IMG/VR virus record: IMGVR_UViG_3300020196_000100
Coordinates: 1 to 39,843 of that record
Origin: a virus
Strand: one strand, 5' to 3'
Length of the DNA stretch: 39,843 bases
This document shows, piece after piece, positions 15,268 through 24,252 of the stretch. The translations under genes and the position numbers were made by a program. Within the stretch, counting starts at the first letter, position 1. Each line of letters opens with the position of its first letter. The notes under the pieces are model-generated. The model ran no database searches. It was not told the origin of the DNA and saw only the letters and a list, made by a program, of their open reading frames with translations.

Positions 15268-16914
15268 TTATTGTTGCGGTTGTTGCTGTTGCTGTTGCTG
15301 TTGTTGTTCGGCGGCAGCAGCTTGTTCTGGTGCTACAGGAGGCTGGGGAGGAGCATATTGAGCCTGAATCGCCATTAATTGTTGATTCATAATGGCTTCC
15401 TCTTGAGCCTTCGTTATAGTCTCTTGTTGTTCTTCCATACGTTCATTCACTAACTGCATTTTCATTTTATCGATAGCCTCTTCATCTAGATGAAGAACAT
15501 TCTTTTGAATATATTCTTTCGAGAAATATCGACCCGTAAACTGCTCTACTTGCTGTAACAATTGCATTCTAGCGTTCATGAGATCAGCTTCTCTTAATTC
15601 TGCAAAGTTATTATCTTTTAAAAAGTCATAATGAATCTTTTCGCGAAGATCTTTCCATTCATCGATCGAAGCAATGCCTTTAAGGGCAAGTTGTCGCTCC
15701 ATAAGTTCGTCGAATAAAACAGTAAATTTTCCACGAAGTCTTTCAATAAACTTATTAAATTTAACCTCATCTCGTGTAATTTCTTGTGAGCGACCAAGCA
15801 TAAAACCTTGTCCTGCCTCTAAACGAGTAATAGGAATGTTTAATGCTTTGTAAAGTTTTTGCTCAAAATACTTAACATCTGTCATCTCACCTAAATTTTG
15901 ACCTGGAGGAAGAGTTGTAATCTCTGTTGACCTGCCCTCACCGCGTCGAGGAATCCAAAAATCTTCCATAATTGACATAAATTTACGATCGTCTTTGACC
16001 TCACCAGTTGATGAATCATAAACAACTTTGTTTCGGAACTTTGTCATAAAATCGCGCAAATATTGTTCTGCTTTAATTCGTGGCATATTACCAACATCGA
16101 TATAAAATACACGACGTTCTGGCGCACGACTTAAACGATAGATAACGACAGCATCTTCAATCATTCGAAGTTGATTTAACGGTTTAATGGCTTTATGAAT
16201 ATATGATAGAACCATTTGTCGTTTTGGATCTAGTAATCCAGAATTTACATTCACAATTGCATCAACTGCAATTTTTACTGATGCATCGCCAACATTTGTT
16301 ACAACTTGATTACCTTGTGTTGTAGTCTTATCGTTGAACAAATAAAATTCTTGCATACCAACTACCACTTCTGCACCAGTGCGTGGTTCTTTTTTCTTTT
16401 GAACCTGACGAACTTTTTTAATCTTGCGTGGATCGATGTAAACTAGTTCTTGAATGCCTAGCTGTGGTTGCGCGCGATCAACTAAAACTTGAAAAAATAA
16501 TCTTCCATCAATGTACCAATCACGAAATAAACCAGAGCCATCATTAGAAAAGTTGAGCAATTTTAACACATGCTTGAATTCGTTACGAATAGAGGTTTTA
16601 ATTTCCTCTGATAGTTCTAGATCATCAAGTATAATTGAAACTGATTTGCCTGTAACATCATGTACAATTGACTCATTTACAATTTCATCTATTGCTGACT
16701 CGAGTTCAGGTTGTAGAGACATTTCACGATAACGTGAAATTAAATCAACTTCATTTTTAAAACTGGCTTCTAGATCTAGATATGTACCAAAATATCCACC
16801 TGTGCCAAGTTCCATCGCACCATCGTCTGAGACGGGTGCGGTAATTTGTGGTTGAATATCATTCTCTGGCTTTCTTCTTATAATTTCAAAGCCAAATAAA
16901 TTAATGCCTGCCAT
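15268..16914 (-). CDS. gp20: gp20 portal protein
   Basis: This forms the dodecameric portal vertex through which DNA enters and leaves the head, the initiator of head assembly and docking site of terminase and neck. It is 548 aa (T4 524 aa). Familiar segments include MSLQPELESAIDEIVNES, VYIDPRKIKKVR, and the crown-side DFWIPRRGEGRSTEI, then TLPPGQNLGEM and YKALNIPITRLE. The C-terminal 30 residues are low complexity (Pro/Ala then a run of nine Gln ending PQQ), an extension absent from T4. The start is supported by GGAG 9 bases upstream. It lies between a small basic protein and gp67. Confidence 0.97.
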   Translation of the reverse strand: MAGINLFGFEIIRRKPENDIQPQITAPVSDDGAMELGTGGYFGTYLDLEASFKNEVDLISRYREMSLQPELESAIDEIVNESIVHDVTGKSVSIILDDLELSEEIKTSIRNEFKHVLKLLNFSNDGSGLFRDWYIDGRLFFQVLVDRAQPQLGIQELVYIDPRKIKKVRQVQKKKEPRTGAEVVVGMQEFYLFNDKTTTQGNQVVTNVGDASVKIAVDAIVNVNSGLLDPKRQMVLSYIHKAIKPLNQLRMIEDAVVIYRLSRAPERRVFYIDVGNMPRIKAEQYLRDFMTKFRNKVVYDSSTGEVKDDRKFMSIMEDFWIPRRGEGRSTEITTLPPGQNLGEMTDVKYFEQKLYKALNIPITRLEAGQGFMLGRSQEITRDEVKFNKFIERLRGKFTVLFDELMERQLALKGIASIDEWKDLREKIHYDFLKDNNFAELREADLMNARMQLLQQVEQFTGRYFSKEYIQKNVLHLDEEAIDKMKMQLVNERMEEQQETITKAQEEAIMNQQLMAIQAQYAPPQPPVAPEQAAAAEQQQQQQQQQPQQ

Positions 16915-16946
16915 AGTTTACTCCATTATAATAAAATCAAATAAAT

Positions 16947-17237
16947 TTATGGACCCTCACCCTTTCTTCTTCGAGTAGGTCTTACATTTATATTTCTGCC
17001 AGTGTTAGGTGCTTTAGCCACAGGAGTGAGGTTTAATGGTTTTTGATTTGGATTGGTTCTTGATGTTCCTGTGTTTCGACCACGACCACGAATTTCATCA
17101 CGAACACGCCTAACATTTCGAACTGCTCGATTTAAATTAGAGGCAGATCGTGTAATATCATTAATACCACGTGTAACACCATTTACTTTTCTAAGGAAAA
17201 TCTCTAAGAGAGACTTTTTGACAACGTTTCTTGCCAT
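16947..17237 (-). CDS. Small basic protein between gp19 and gp20
   Basis: This is a 96-aa, strongly basic protein. The first 50 residues form a probable amphipathic helix (SLLEIFLRKVNGVTRGINDI, then LNRAVRNVRRVRDEIRG); the rest is disordered and rich in Arg, Asn, Thr and Pro, ending RRRKGEGP. It has no cysteine and no recognised motif. It starts 7 bases after the gp19 stop, within the late structural operon. T4 has no gene between 19 and 20, so this is a lineage-specific insertion. A DNA- or portal-associated structural role is possible but unproven. Confidence 0.72.
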   Translation of the reverse strand: MARNVVKKSLLEIFLRKVNGVTRGINDITRSASNLNRAVRNVRRVRDEIRGRGRNTGTSRTNPNQKPLNLTPVAKAPNTGRNINVRPTRRRKGEGP

Positions 17238-17243
17238 AATTAA

Positions 17244-17756
17244 TTAACCAACATTAACTTCTTGTGAAGTCCAATATTGATACTGAAATGTTACTGCATA
17301 TTCTTCGATTGCATCATTTTGATCCCAGCTAATGTCAATTGCTGAAAGATCCACAGGAAACATATCAATGAATGTATAACTCTTAATAATATCGCCCTGT
17401 TTCCCAAACTGATAAACATCAGCATCAAAAGAGTATTGAGATAAAAATGCTTCTGAAAGATTGCTCTCGTGACCAACGATTCGTGACATCCACTCTTCAA
17501 GCTGATTACGAATAATAAAATCCTCATCATTTAATACTTGAATTGTCCATTCAGGAAATACTCTATTTCCTGCCATCTTAATGCTTCTACCAAAATATGG
17601 AATTTCAATTGTTCCTATTGTAGAGCCAGGAAGCTGTGCTGTTTTTGCAGTAAAGGTAAGTTTTTCATCAAACACTGGAATGTTGACTTCAAACAGATTA
17701 GGACGTGCACCGTCAAATGGAAAATTACTTTTAAAGTCTGTAATATTAAAAGGCAT
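17244..17756 (-). CDS. gp19: gp19 tail tube protein
   Basis: This is the inner tail tube monomer, stacked in hexameric rings inside the sheath. At 170 aa it matches T4 gp19 (163 aa). The order of segments agrees with the family: GARPNLFEVNIP near the start, TAKTAQLPGSTIG, MAGNRVFPEWTIQVLND (like GDRTFDDWTVTVMND in T4), and a C-terminal EEYAVTFQYQYW strand. An AGGAG lies just upstream of the ATG, and a late-promoter-like AATAAATA overlaps the gp18 stop. Confidence 0.96.
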   Translation of the reverse strand: MPFNITDFKSNFPFDGARPNLFEVNIPVFDEKLTFTAKTAQLPGSTIGTIEIPYFGRSIKMAGNRVFPEWTIQVLNDEDFIIRNQLEEWMSRIVGHESNLSEAFLSQYSFDADVYQFGKQGDIIKSYTFIDMFPVDLSAIDISWDQNDAIEEYAVTFQYQYWTSQEVNVG

Positions 17757-17776
17757 TGCGTTCTCCTGACCTTATA

Positions 17777-17784
17777 TATTTATT
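17777..17784 (-). promoter_or_regulatory. Late promoter-like AATAAATA before gp19
   Basis: The minus strand reads AATAAATA, one base from the T4 octamer and matching the NATAAATA form reported for marine T4-like phages. It overlaps the gp18 stop codon and lies 21 bases ahead of the gp19 ATG, so tube protein can be boosted separately from sheath. Confidence 0.55.
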
Positions 17785-19492
17785 AGAATCTACCAACGAC
17801 TTCTTCGAACGATACACCACTACGAACAGCGATGAAGTTTAGCTGAATAAAGTTTACACTTCGATTTGGTTTGACATATATGTCACCAATAAATTCATTG
17901 CGATCAATAACATCTGGTGTGTTGTTTGTCGAGTTACAAATAACCTTGAAGTCTGTGATTCCACGACGACCTTTCACTGTTCTCAAGAATGGCTCAACGA
18001 TTGATACAAATTGAGATCTTGTAAACTCATCGTTAAACTCAAACAATTGCGCTTTCGCGGCTCGAGAAATTGCTTTTTCTAGAGTAATAAACAAGCGGCG
18101 AACATTGATACGATCGAAAGCACTTGGCTTCGATAGCATTGTCTTATCACCAAATAAAATAGTGCCCTCACCAGCGAATGAAACAATTGGATTAATTCCA
18201 TTCTTGTATAGAACATCTCTGTCTGCTTTAGCTGGATAGTATGCAAGTTTTATTACATTTTTAATCTGGCCACGTGAGGAACCAGCTGGTGAATACCATG
18301 GATCGCGTTCTAGGTCAGTGCGCACGCATAGACCAGCAACATCTCCATTAAGTGGAATCCAACGATATGTGTCAGAATATTTGTCGTATTGATACTTCCA
18401 CCCACTATCCATCACTGCATAAGAGGATGAAACATTTGAAAGTGCATTTTTACGATAGTTGACAACATCATCAGATGCTGTTGAAGAGGTTACGTTTGCA
18501 AGTGTTGGTGATACAAATACTACGCAATCTTTACGAACTTCAGCAATATTATTGATTGCATAAAGAACTGTTGCAGGAGCAGCATCACCTGTCATAATAA
18601 GCGATACATCAATTAGATCGCTATCAATGAATTTACTGTATGCTGTTTGAACATTTCCAGCAACAACAACACCATCAGCACCAGAGGTCAATGATGATGT
18701 ATGAACTGCTGCAACATTTACGAGCTGAGCAAACGTTTTACCAGCTGCAGTTGTTCCCCACGTTGTATAAGTGTTCGTAATATCTGGATGATCTGTCCAA
18801 TAAATGTATTTTGATTTTCTATAAAGTACATCTTTATAGAAATTTGAATTACCGACGCTATCTTTTGCATCGCTTGCTTTCGATAAGAATGGAAACGTTT
18901 CTAGAACTGATCCTGCACTGCCTGTCAAAAGACCATCTTCATCAACAACCACGATGTGCATTTCGTCATTAGCTCCGCCAACTGCGCTTACATAGGCTGA
19001 TGTTCCTGGTGCAGAGTCAAAGAAATTTTTATATGTCCAAGAATTAAAGTGCGTTGTATTTGTATTTGCCCAAACACTTACTTTCAATGAATTTCCAAGT
19101 GCACCAGCATATCTTGCTGTCCATGCACCAGTGTTTGCAGTGTTTGAATTGTAAAAAGTTGTGAAATACTGATCTTCGTTTTTGATAAGAAACGATGAGT
19201 TACCTGAAGTAGTTGCAGATCTTGTATTATCACCATTTACTGCTCGAACAACACGTAAATCGTTGCCATAGTTTAAAAAATTTGTGCATGTAAAGAAAGA
19301 AATTGCCGTGTTTGTGTCAGGTTTGCCAAAAATTTCTACAAGACGAACTTCATTTTCGACCTGTCTTGCGAATTCAGCTGGACCCCATTGGAACACTCCA
19401 GCAAATGCACCAGTTGTTGTTCCTGTGGAAGGCACTACGGTTGTTAAATCTACTTCAGAGGTAACAACGCCAGGAGATACTTGAAACGCCAT
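17783..19492 (-). CDS. gp18: gp18 contractile tail sheath protein
   Basis: The sheath subunit contracts to drive the tube through the envelope. The length of 569 aa is close to T4 gp18 (659 aa), with the shorter form usual in marine relatives. The N-terminus (AFQVSPGVVTSEVDLTTVVP) and the FAGVFQWGPAEFARQ segment are diagnostic. The conserved C-terminal domain includes FAGEGTILFGDKTM, SAFDRINVRRLFITLEKAI and FNDEFTRSQFVSIVEPFL, ending NFIQLNFIAVRSGVSFEEVV. The outward-facing middle is variable and Ser/Thr/Ala-rich. Confidence 0.97.
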   Translation of the reverse strand: MAFQVSPGVVTSEVDLTTVVPSTGTTTGAFAGVFQWGPAEFARQVENEVRLVEIFGKPDTNTAISFFTCTNFLNYGNDLRVVRAVNGDNTRSATTSGNSSFLIKNEDQYFTTFYNSNTANTGAWTARYAGALGNSLKVSVWANTNTTHFNSWTYKNFFDSAPGTSAYVSAVGGANDEMHIVVVDEDGLLTGSAGSVLETFPFLSKASDAKDSVGNSNFYKDVLYRKSKYIYWTDHPDITNTYTTWGTTAAGKTFAQLVNVAAVHTSSLTSGADGVVVAGNVQTAYSKFIDSDLIDVSLIMTGDAAPATVLYAINNIAEVRKDCVVFVSPTLANVTSSTASDDVVNYRKNALSNVSSSYAVMDSGWKYQYDKYSDTYRWIPLNGDVAGLCVRTDLERDPWYSPAGSSRGQIKNVIKLAYYPAKADRDVLYKNGINPIVSFAGEGTILFGDKTMLSKPSAFDRINVRRLFITLEKAISRAAKAQLFEFNDEFTRSQFVSIVEPFLRTVKGRRGITDFKVICNSTNNTPDVIDRNEFIGDIYVKPNRSVNFIQLNFIAVRSGVSFEEVVGRF

Positions 19493-19532
19493 GTTTATGC
19501 TCCTATAAATGGAGAAATAGAAAATCTACGGA

Positions 19533-19540
19533 ATATTTAG
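19533..19540 (-). promoter_or_regulatory. Possible variant late promoter (CTAAATAT) before gp18
   Basis: The minus strand reads CTAAATAT in the 65-base gap between the terminase and sheath genes, about 40 bases before the gp18 ATG, a plausible promoter position. It differs from TATAAATA but shares the TAAATA core. Confidence 0.42.
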
Positions 19541-19557
19541 TAATTCATAATTTTGTA

Positions 19558-21192
19558 CTAGGTGCCCCAGTTTTTACCCTCCACCACGTTCCAGAGAGCT
19601 CCATCTGATACAAAAGAATTGTTGCGCTCCTCTAATACAACGGGTAAGGGCAACATTTCATCCTCGATTTGTTGCATTTGTTGCTCGTAGAGACGTTTCT
19701 TGATATTCGTGTCACTTATCTCGGAGAAAAAGTTTTGACTCGTGCACCACGAGAACAAAACAAGACACATAATCAAATCGTCATGGCTTCCCTCTTCAGC
19801 TTCAAAACTAGTTCCTCTTGCGATAAATGTGGATAACTCTGAGATAGTGTCGAAATCTGTAATAATGATTTGCTGAGATTCAATTAAATTCTTTAAAATC
19901 GAACACCCCATACGCTTCACACTCTTAGTGGTTCTCAATCCTCGACTAGATTTTGTACCATATCCCCATGTTAACGATATTCGACCTTTAAGATCAACTG
20001 TGGAAAGAATATTCTCATATTCATAGTCATCGAAAAGAGAGTCCACTACTTGCTGACCATTATCGTTTATTTCAATTAGCACATATGCATTGTTATAATA
20101 TTGCGCTATCTTTTTTATAATACTGGGATACACAAGTGGGCTTATGTTGTTATCTCTATATGTCGAAACAAGTTTATAGGGAATCGAGTTAATATCTATT
20201 ACAACAAAGGCTGAATAATCTAAGCCTTTTCCTCGACTAGTGTCAGCCACAATTAGATAGTTATGATTCGCTGCAGGTTGATCGTAAATGTTAATTCCGC
20301 TATCAGTTTTGTTTAAAGGTTTGTTAAATGCTAAACTCTTAAGCCCAGCTGCAGAGATAAGAGTTCCAGAGGAACCCATAAACTCAGTTTCGACCTCTTG
20401 ATAGTATTTTTGATCACCAAGAACTCGCCGTTGTTCATCAGCCCATCGCTGATCTCTTCCAGGAACATTTCTCCAGTTTGCCTCGATATGCATAAATCCA
20501 TTGTGACCCTCTATCGCTTCGTTCCACATTTTGTAAAAATGATTCATTCCATTTGGTGTCGAGGAGATAAGAATTTTAGATGTTTCACCTGAAGATATCG
20601 TAGGATACACAGAGGTAAAGAAATCCTCGGCAATATTACTTGGAACGAATGCAAACTCATCGAGATATAGTAAAGAGATAGAGAAACCACGAATTGCACT
20701 CGAGGCAGTCGAAGTTGCCATTACACGGCAATTATTCTCGAGTTCAATATCACCTTTATTCCAGACTCTCACACCCTGTTGAATCCAGAGTGGTAACGCC
20801 TCGTATGCAATTTTAATTCGACTTAAAATCTCACGTGCTGTCGGCGCTTTGTTGGCAAGAATGGCTACAAATTTATCATTATTGAAAAGAATGTACCATA
20901 GAATGTAACCAACAACCATCGTCGTCTTTCCAAGCTGACGACCTGCTTTGAGAATTACCTTTCGATTATTTGTAATATCATTTATCGCTTGTGTTTGAAA
21001 AGGATAAAGATTTATATTAATAAATCCTCGATCAAGCGTAATAATTTTTACATAACGCTCAATGAAAAAGATTGGATCCTCGGCGCATTTCACATATTCA
21101 CGGATTTGTTCCTCCGTGAGTGAGACTGGCATATTAACTTTTTTTAAGTTTGGATTGCCAAGATAATTTTTAACTCTAAGTGGTAGATTCAT
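19558..21192 (-). CDS. gp17: gp17 large terminase (packaging ATPase and nuclease)
   Basis: This is the motor that pumps DNA into the prohead and cuts concatemers. ATPase domain: Walker A AGRQLGKTT (83-91), Walker B LLYLDEF with Asp178 and catalytic Glu179, and coupling motif ISSTPNG (209-215). RNase H-like nuclease domain: VADTSRG with Asp317, LIEIND (Glu374) and SHDDLIM (Asp471/472). The length of 544 aa is slightly below T4 gp17 (610 aa). It overlaps the small terminase gene by 17 bases. All catalytic residues appear intact. Confidence 0.98.
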   Translation of the reverse strand: MNLPLRVKNYLGNPNLKKVNMPVSLTEEQIREYVKCAEDPIFFIERYVKIITLDRGFININLYPFQTQAINDITNNRKVILKAGRQLGKTTMVVGYILWYILFNNDKFVAILANKAPTAREILSRIKIAYEALPLWIQQGVRVWNKGDIELENNCRVMATSTASSAIRGFSISLLYLDEFAFVPSNIAEDFFTSVYPTISSGETSKILISSTPNGMNHFYKMWNEAIEGHNGFMHIEANWRNVPGRDQRWADEQRRVLGDQKYYQEVETEFMGSSGTLISAAGLKSLAFNKPLNKTDSGINIYDQPAANHNYLIVADTSRGKGLDYSAFVVIDINSIPYKLVSTYRDNNISPLVYPSIIKKIAQYYNNAYVLIEINDNGQQVVDSLFDDYEYENILSTVDLKGRISLTWGYGTKSSRGLRTTKSVKRMGCSILKNLIESQQIIITDFDTISELSTFIARGTSFEAEEGSHDDLIMCLVLFSWCTSQNFFSEISDTNIKKRLYEQQMQQIEDEMLPLPVVLEERNNSFVSDGALWNVVEGKNWGT

Positions 21193-21577
21193 TTTTTATT
21201 TTTTTCAATAACTCTGTTGTTGAACCGACAAATACAGCTTTGTCGACATTAATATTGGTTGGAGTTACTTCTTTTGGCTTCAGATCCTGTTGCTGTTTCT
21301 GAAGAATCATTAATTTCTCTGTTACATCAGAGAGATTTTTTATCATATTTGCAGCCACTTCGTATGCTCGAGGATGTTGTGATTCTTTTGCAACCTCTAA
21401 AATACCATCTAATGCTTCATTACCTCGCTCGATAAGATTATAATAATTTGATCGAGAATAATCAGCATCTGGATTTTCACCGTTCTCTTTAAAAATTGTA
21501 ACTGGTTTATCCTCTTTTACAGCAGGGATATAATCAGTATTCAAGATTTCTGCTAAATTTTTATCGGTTTCACTCAT
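21176..21577 (-). CDS. gp16: gp16 small terminase
   Basis: This DNA-recognition subunit forms a ring and stimulates gp17. At 133 aa it is somewhat shorter than T4 gp16 (164 aa). The central helical hairpin is visible (YYNLIERGNEALDGILEVAK, then YEVAANMIKNLSDVTEKLMI), followed by a Gln/Lys-rich region and a C-terminal FVGSTTELLKKIKN segment that resembles the gp17-contact tail of marine homologues. It directly precedes and overlaps gp17. Confidence 0.92.
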   Translation of the reverse strand: MSETDKNLAEILNTDYIPAVKEDKPVTIFKENGENPDADYSRSNYYNLIERGNEALDGILEVAKESQHPRAYEVAANMIKNLSDVTEKLMILQKQQQDLKPKEVTPTNINVDKAVFVGSTTELLKKIKNESTT

Positions 21578-21580
21578 AAA

Positions 21581-22582
21581 TCACGTTATGTTCGGTGCAT
21601 GATCAATATCGATATCAAATCCAAATGCAGTATTTGCATTAGCTGATATTGGATCTGGTTCAATTGTAATTCTATTTAACTGATAATCTGTCGCTGAATT
21701 ATAAGAATATAGATTGTAAGCAGCATTCGAAACTGCTCCAGTGATAGTATTTCCAGAGGTGAACGAACCGCTTATATCACTTACAACAAGTATATTAGCT
21801 GTATTATTCCAAGAACTTACGAATCCTCTTACTGAAGCTCCATCAACATTACGACCTTGATAAACCATTTCACCAATTTTAAATTGTCCTGTTCCTGTAT
21901 TTAAATTAAATCGTTTTGCTTCGTTACCTCCACTGTTAAACTCATAAGTATTCGCAGTAACTTTGCGAATAATTTCAACATTGCTCACAGGACCATATAG
22001 ATAACCCTTCATGGTAAAACCTAAATTCCATTGTAAAATTCTTAATTCTTGTGGTGGACCCTCTGTTCCACCAGAATTATAATTTACACTTTGAAGAATT
22101 AAAGGAACATCAACTGGATTTCCAACACCTACCAAATCTAATGTCATCGTATAATCTGGATTAAAGTAAGGTAAGATTTGTTCAATTAGTTGTGTGCCAT
22201 CCTCTGTATTTCGAACATAGATGAAAAGTGAAAAATTAAAGTTATATGGAGCAAGAAAGGTTGTTTTAATTGCTGTTTGGTTTAATGGTCCATACTGATT
22301 AATATATGGTGAAATTTTGCGAGTAGTATCGTAAGCGATATCGGTCAATTCAAATGACATACGAGGCAATGTGAGTTGAACACGTCGATCAAGATTTGGA
22401 TCTTGTGTAATACGCGAATAAAACTTTTCTTTTGATAGGTAATTCAATGGAACTACAATGCGTTCTAGTTCAGTAGTTCCCGCTAAGTTATAACGAAACA
22501 ATTTTAAATTATTGAACATCGAGCCGAAAGCAACGACCATCTTCCGCGTTATGCGATGATAAAAGTGTTGACCAGATAACAT
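21581..22582 (-). CDS. gp15: gp15 tail terminator / sheath stabiliser, with extra C-terminal module
   Basis: This forms the ring that ends the tail and joins it to the neck. The start (HFYHRITRKMVVAFGSMFNN) and the VPLNYLSKEKFYSRI, LPRMSFELTDIAYD and IVEQ-like LIEQILPYFNPDY segments match T4 gp15. It is 333 aa against 272 aa in T4. The extra length is mostly a beta-rich module (residues 233-295: YQGRNVDGASVRGFVSSWN, then ISGSF and VSNAAYNLYSY) that also occurs in gp14 next door. It begins within 2 bases of the gp14 stop. Confidence 0.95.
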   Translation of the reverse strand: MLSGQHFYHRITRKMVVAFGSMFNNLKLFRYNLAGTTELERIVVPLNYLSKEKFYSRITQDPNLDRRVQLTLPRMSFELTDIAYDTTRKISPYINQYGPLNQTAIKTTFLAPYNFNFSLFIYVRNTEDGTQLIEQILPYFNPDYTMTLDLVGVGNPVDVPLILQSVNYNSGGTEGPPQELRILQWNLGFTMKGYLYGPVSNVEIIRKVTANTYEFNSGGNEAKRFNLNTGTGQFKIGEMVYQGRNVDGASVRGFVSSWNNTANILVVSDISGSFTSGNTITGAVSNAAYNLYSYNSATDYQLNRITIEPDPISANANTAFGFDIDIDHAPNIT

Positions 22583-22583
22583 A

Positions 22584-23459
22584 TTATGGCTCGTCTAGTG
22601 TTCCAAATGGATTAGATTCTGTAAAGTCTAGAATATTATCTGCTTCATTTTCAAGTAGTACATTCTCTTCAAGTGCATCTGTCTGATTCTCTTGCGGATC
22701 TACGCTAGTCATCGTCCATTGCGCATTTGATTCTGAACCTTTTATAAGTGTATTTGCTGCAAATGATCCTTTGATATTTCGAATAATTAGTTTTCTAGTT
22801 GGTAAATCCCAACTTGAAACGTATCCACGTGCTGTCGCTGAAGCCAAATTGGATCCCTGAAATACAATCTCGTTATTCGTAAATGTGCTCGAGCCACCAG
22901 CTTGCATTGTAAATTCAATTCCATATGCACTTAATTGCGCAATTATATCGATCTCATTTATTCCTGTATCGAAAATTTCACCATTATAACGTAACATCTC
23001 TAGATTTAGAGAGTACATATATGGAGCAACTTTTCCTGCCTGGAAGAAATTCTTTTCCTCTTCAACAAACTTTATCTCCATTATTTTTTCTTGAATGGGT
23101 AGATAAATTAAATCGCCCTCTTTTGGAAGATTCCGAAGTGTTTTAGGTATAACTCGTTCAAATGTTCTTCGTGCTACAGTCACACGTGCTTCTTTTTGAA
23201 TTTGCAAACCAAATTTAGAAAAGAATTCTTGATTACCTTCGAAATCTTGAAATGAGTCAAGATACATATCGATCTTAAAAGCCTTTGTAAATTTTTTAAC
23301 AGAATCATCGCCAAACAATCGATCTAACTCTGATTGAGATTCTCGAGGAAGATAATAAATGTCGATACCATGATTGCGTATGGATTCGATAATCATATCT
23401 TCAATCAGTAGTTGCTCTCGAGTCGCGCCCTGATTGTTAAAATAAACTGACGTTGCCAT
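22584..23459 (-). CDS. gp14: gp14 neck protein, with extra C-terminal module
   Basis: This is part of the neck that joins head and tail after packaging. Diagnostic segments are SVYFNNQGATREQLLIEDMI, GIDIYYLPRE, the FEGNQEFFSKFGLQI region and EGDLIYLPIQEKIMEIKFVE. I start it at the ATG at 23459 (MATSVYF); the in-frame TTG three codons earlier overlaps the gp13 stop and is less likely. Residues 192-254 (VFQGSNLASATARGYVSSW, then IKGSF and SNAQWTMTSVD) match a module in gp15. The C-terminal end is acidic. The length of 291 aa compares with 256 aa in T4. Confidence 0.94.
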   Translation of the reverse strand: MATSVYFNNQGATREQLLIEDMIIESIRNHGIDIYYLPRESQSELDRLFGDDSVKKFTKAFKIDMYLDSFQDFEGNQEFFSKFGLQIQKEARVTVARRTFERVIPKTLRNLPKEGDLIYLPIQEKIMEIKFVEEEKNFFQAGKVAPYMYSLNLEMLRYNGEIFDTGINEIDIIAQLSAYGIEFTMQAGGSSTFTNNEIVFQGSNLASATARGYVSSWDLPTRKLIIRNIKGSFAANTLIKGSESNAQWTMTSVDPQENQTDALEENVLLENEADNILDFTESNPFGTLDEP

Positions 23460-23460
23460 A

Positions 23461-24222
23461 TCAACCAACGCACATCATTGGAGGCTCTTCAAATACATCG
23501 CGCAGTTTACCCTCGAGCCGTTGAATCTCTTGATCTGCTTCAGCGTAAATCCTTTCTCCATTTATAACCAATCCTCCAGGTAAAGTATAATTACCATATT
23601 TTTTTAGATTAGTTCCCCATTGGCGTTTAAATAATTGAGTTGTATACTCCTTGACCCAAGAATCATTATAAACTCTTTCATAAGAATCTTGATCAACTAT
23701 TCGATTTGCGCGAAATAGTATGTACTCATTTACATTTAATTTAGAATCCCAATCTTGGAACAGATAGAGACGATTTGTCTTTTTATTATATGAAAATGGT
23801 ACATCTCCTGTAATGATCATATCAAGCATTGACAAGTGTTGGCGAGCGATATAATAATAAGCATATGATGAGGCTGTTAAACTATAGAAATCGTTTAAGC
23901 GAATTTGATAGTTAACATCAAATATGTTGAACTCATTTCCGTCTAATGAAGATACCGAGGTGCCAGAAAAAGGAAACACCTGACTTACACCAATTATATT
24001 GTCACATAAGGTGATATACTTGTTTAAAATATCAGCATTCGTTACTTTATGCCCAAGGTACATAGTCTCAGTACCATCGTAGTGATAATCTTGGAATAGC
24101 TGCAAAGCATCGTCCATACGATCGTCGAGCTGATCGTCATCAACATTTATATCGATTACAGGAAAACCAAGATTTCGGAGGCAATGATCTTTAAGTGTGG
24201 ATTTATTGGTAGGTTTCGCCAT
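23461..24222 (-). CDS. gp13: gp13 neck protein
   Basis: This head-completion/neck protein in T4 forms a complex with gp14. At 253 aa (T4 309 aa) it has the typical opening STLKDHCLRNLGFPVIDINV, the acidic DDDQLDDRMDDALQLFQDYH stretch, an LGHKVT segment and VNEYILFRANR later. It is first in the 13-14-15-16-17 series and follows the modification cassette after a 30-base gap holding a CTAAATAT motif. Confidence 0.94.
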   Translation of the reverse strand: MAKPTNKSTLKDHCLRNLGFPVIDINVDDDQLDDRMDDALQLFQDYHYDGTETMYLGHKVTNADILNKYITLCDNIIGVSQVFPFSGTSVSSLDGNEFNIFDVNYQIRLNDFYSLTASSYAYYYIARQHLSMLDMIITGDVPFSYNKKTNRLYLFQDWDSKLNVNEYILFRANRIVDQDSYERVYNDSWVKEYTTQLFKRQWGTNLKKYGNYTLPGGLVINGERIYAEADQEIQRLEGKLRDVFEEPPMMCVG

Positions 24223-24244
24223 TTAGAACCTCGCATGTAGTACT

Positions 24245-24252
24245 ATATTTAG
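24245..24252 (-). promoter_or_regulatory. Possible variant late promoter (CTAAATAT) before gp13
   Basis: The minus strand reads CTAAATAT immediately after the stop of the glycosyltransferase gene and 22 bases before the gp13 ATG. Position at the border between the modification cassette and the neck genes makes it a sensible late promoter, though the sequence is not the canonical octamer. Confidence 0.42.

Noticed and set aside
15048-15392. Plus-strand frame of 114 codons opposite gp67 and the portal end
   Set aside because: It runs antisense to recognised genes, has a low-complexity C-terminus from the CAA/CAG repeat, and has no promoter or ribosome site.
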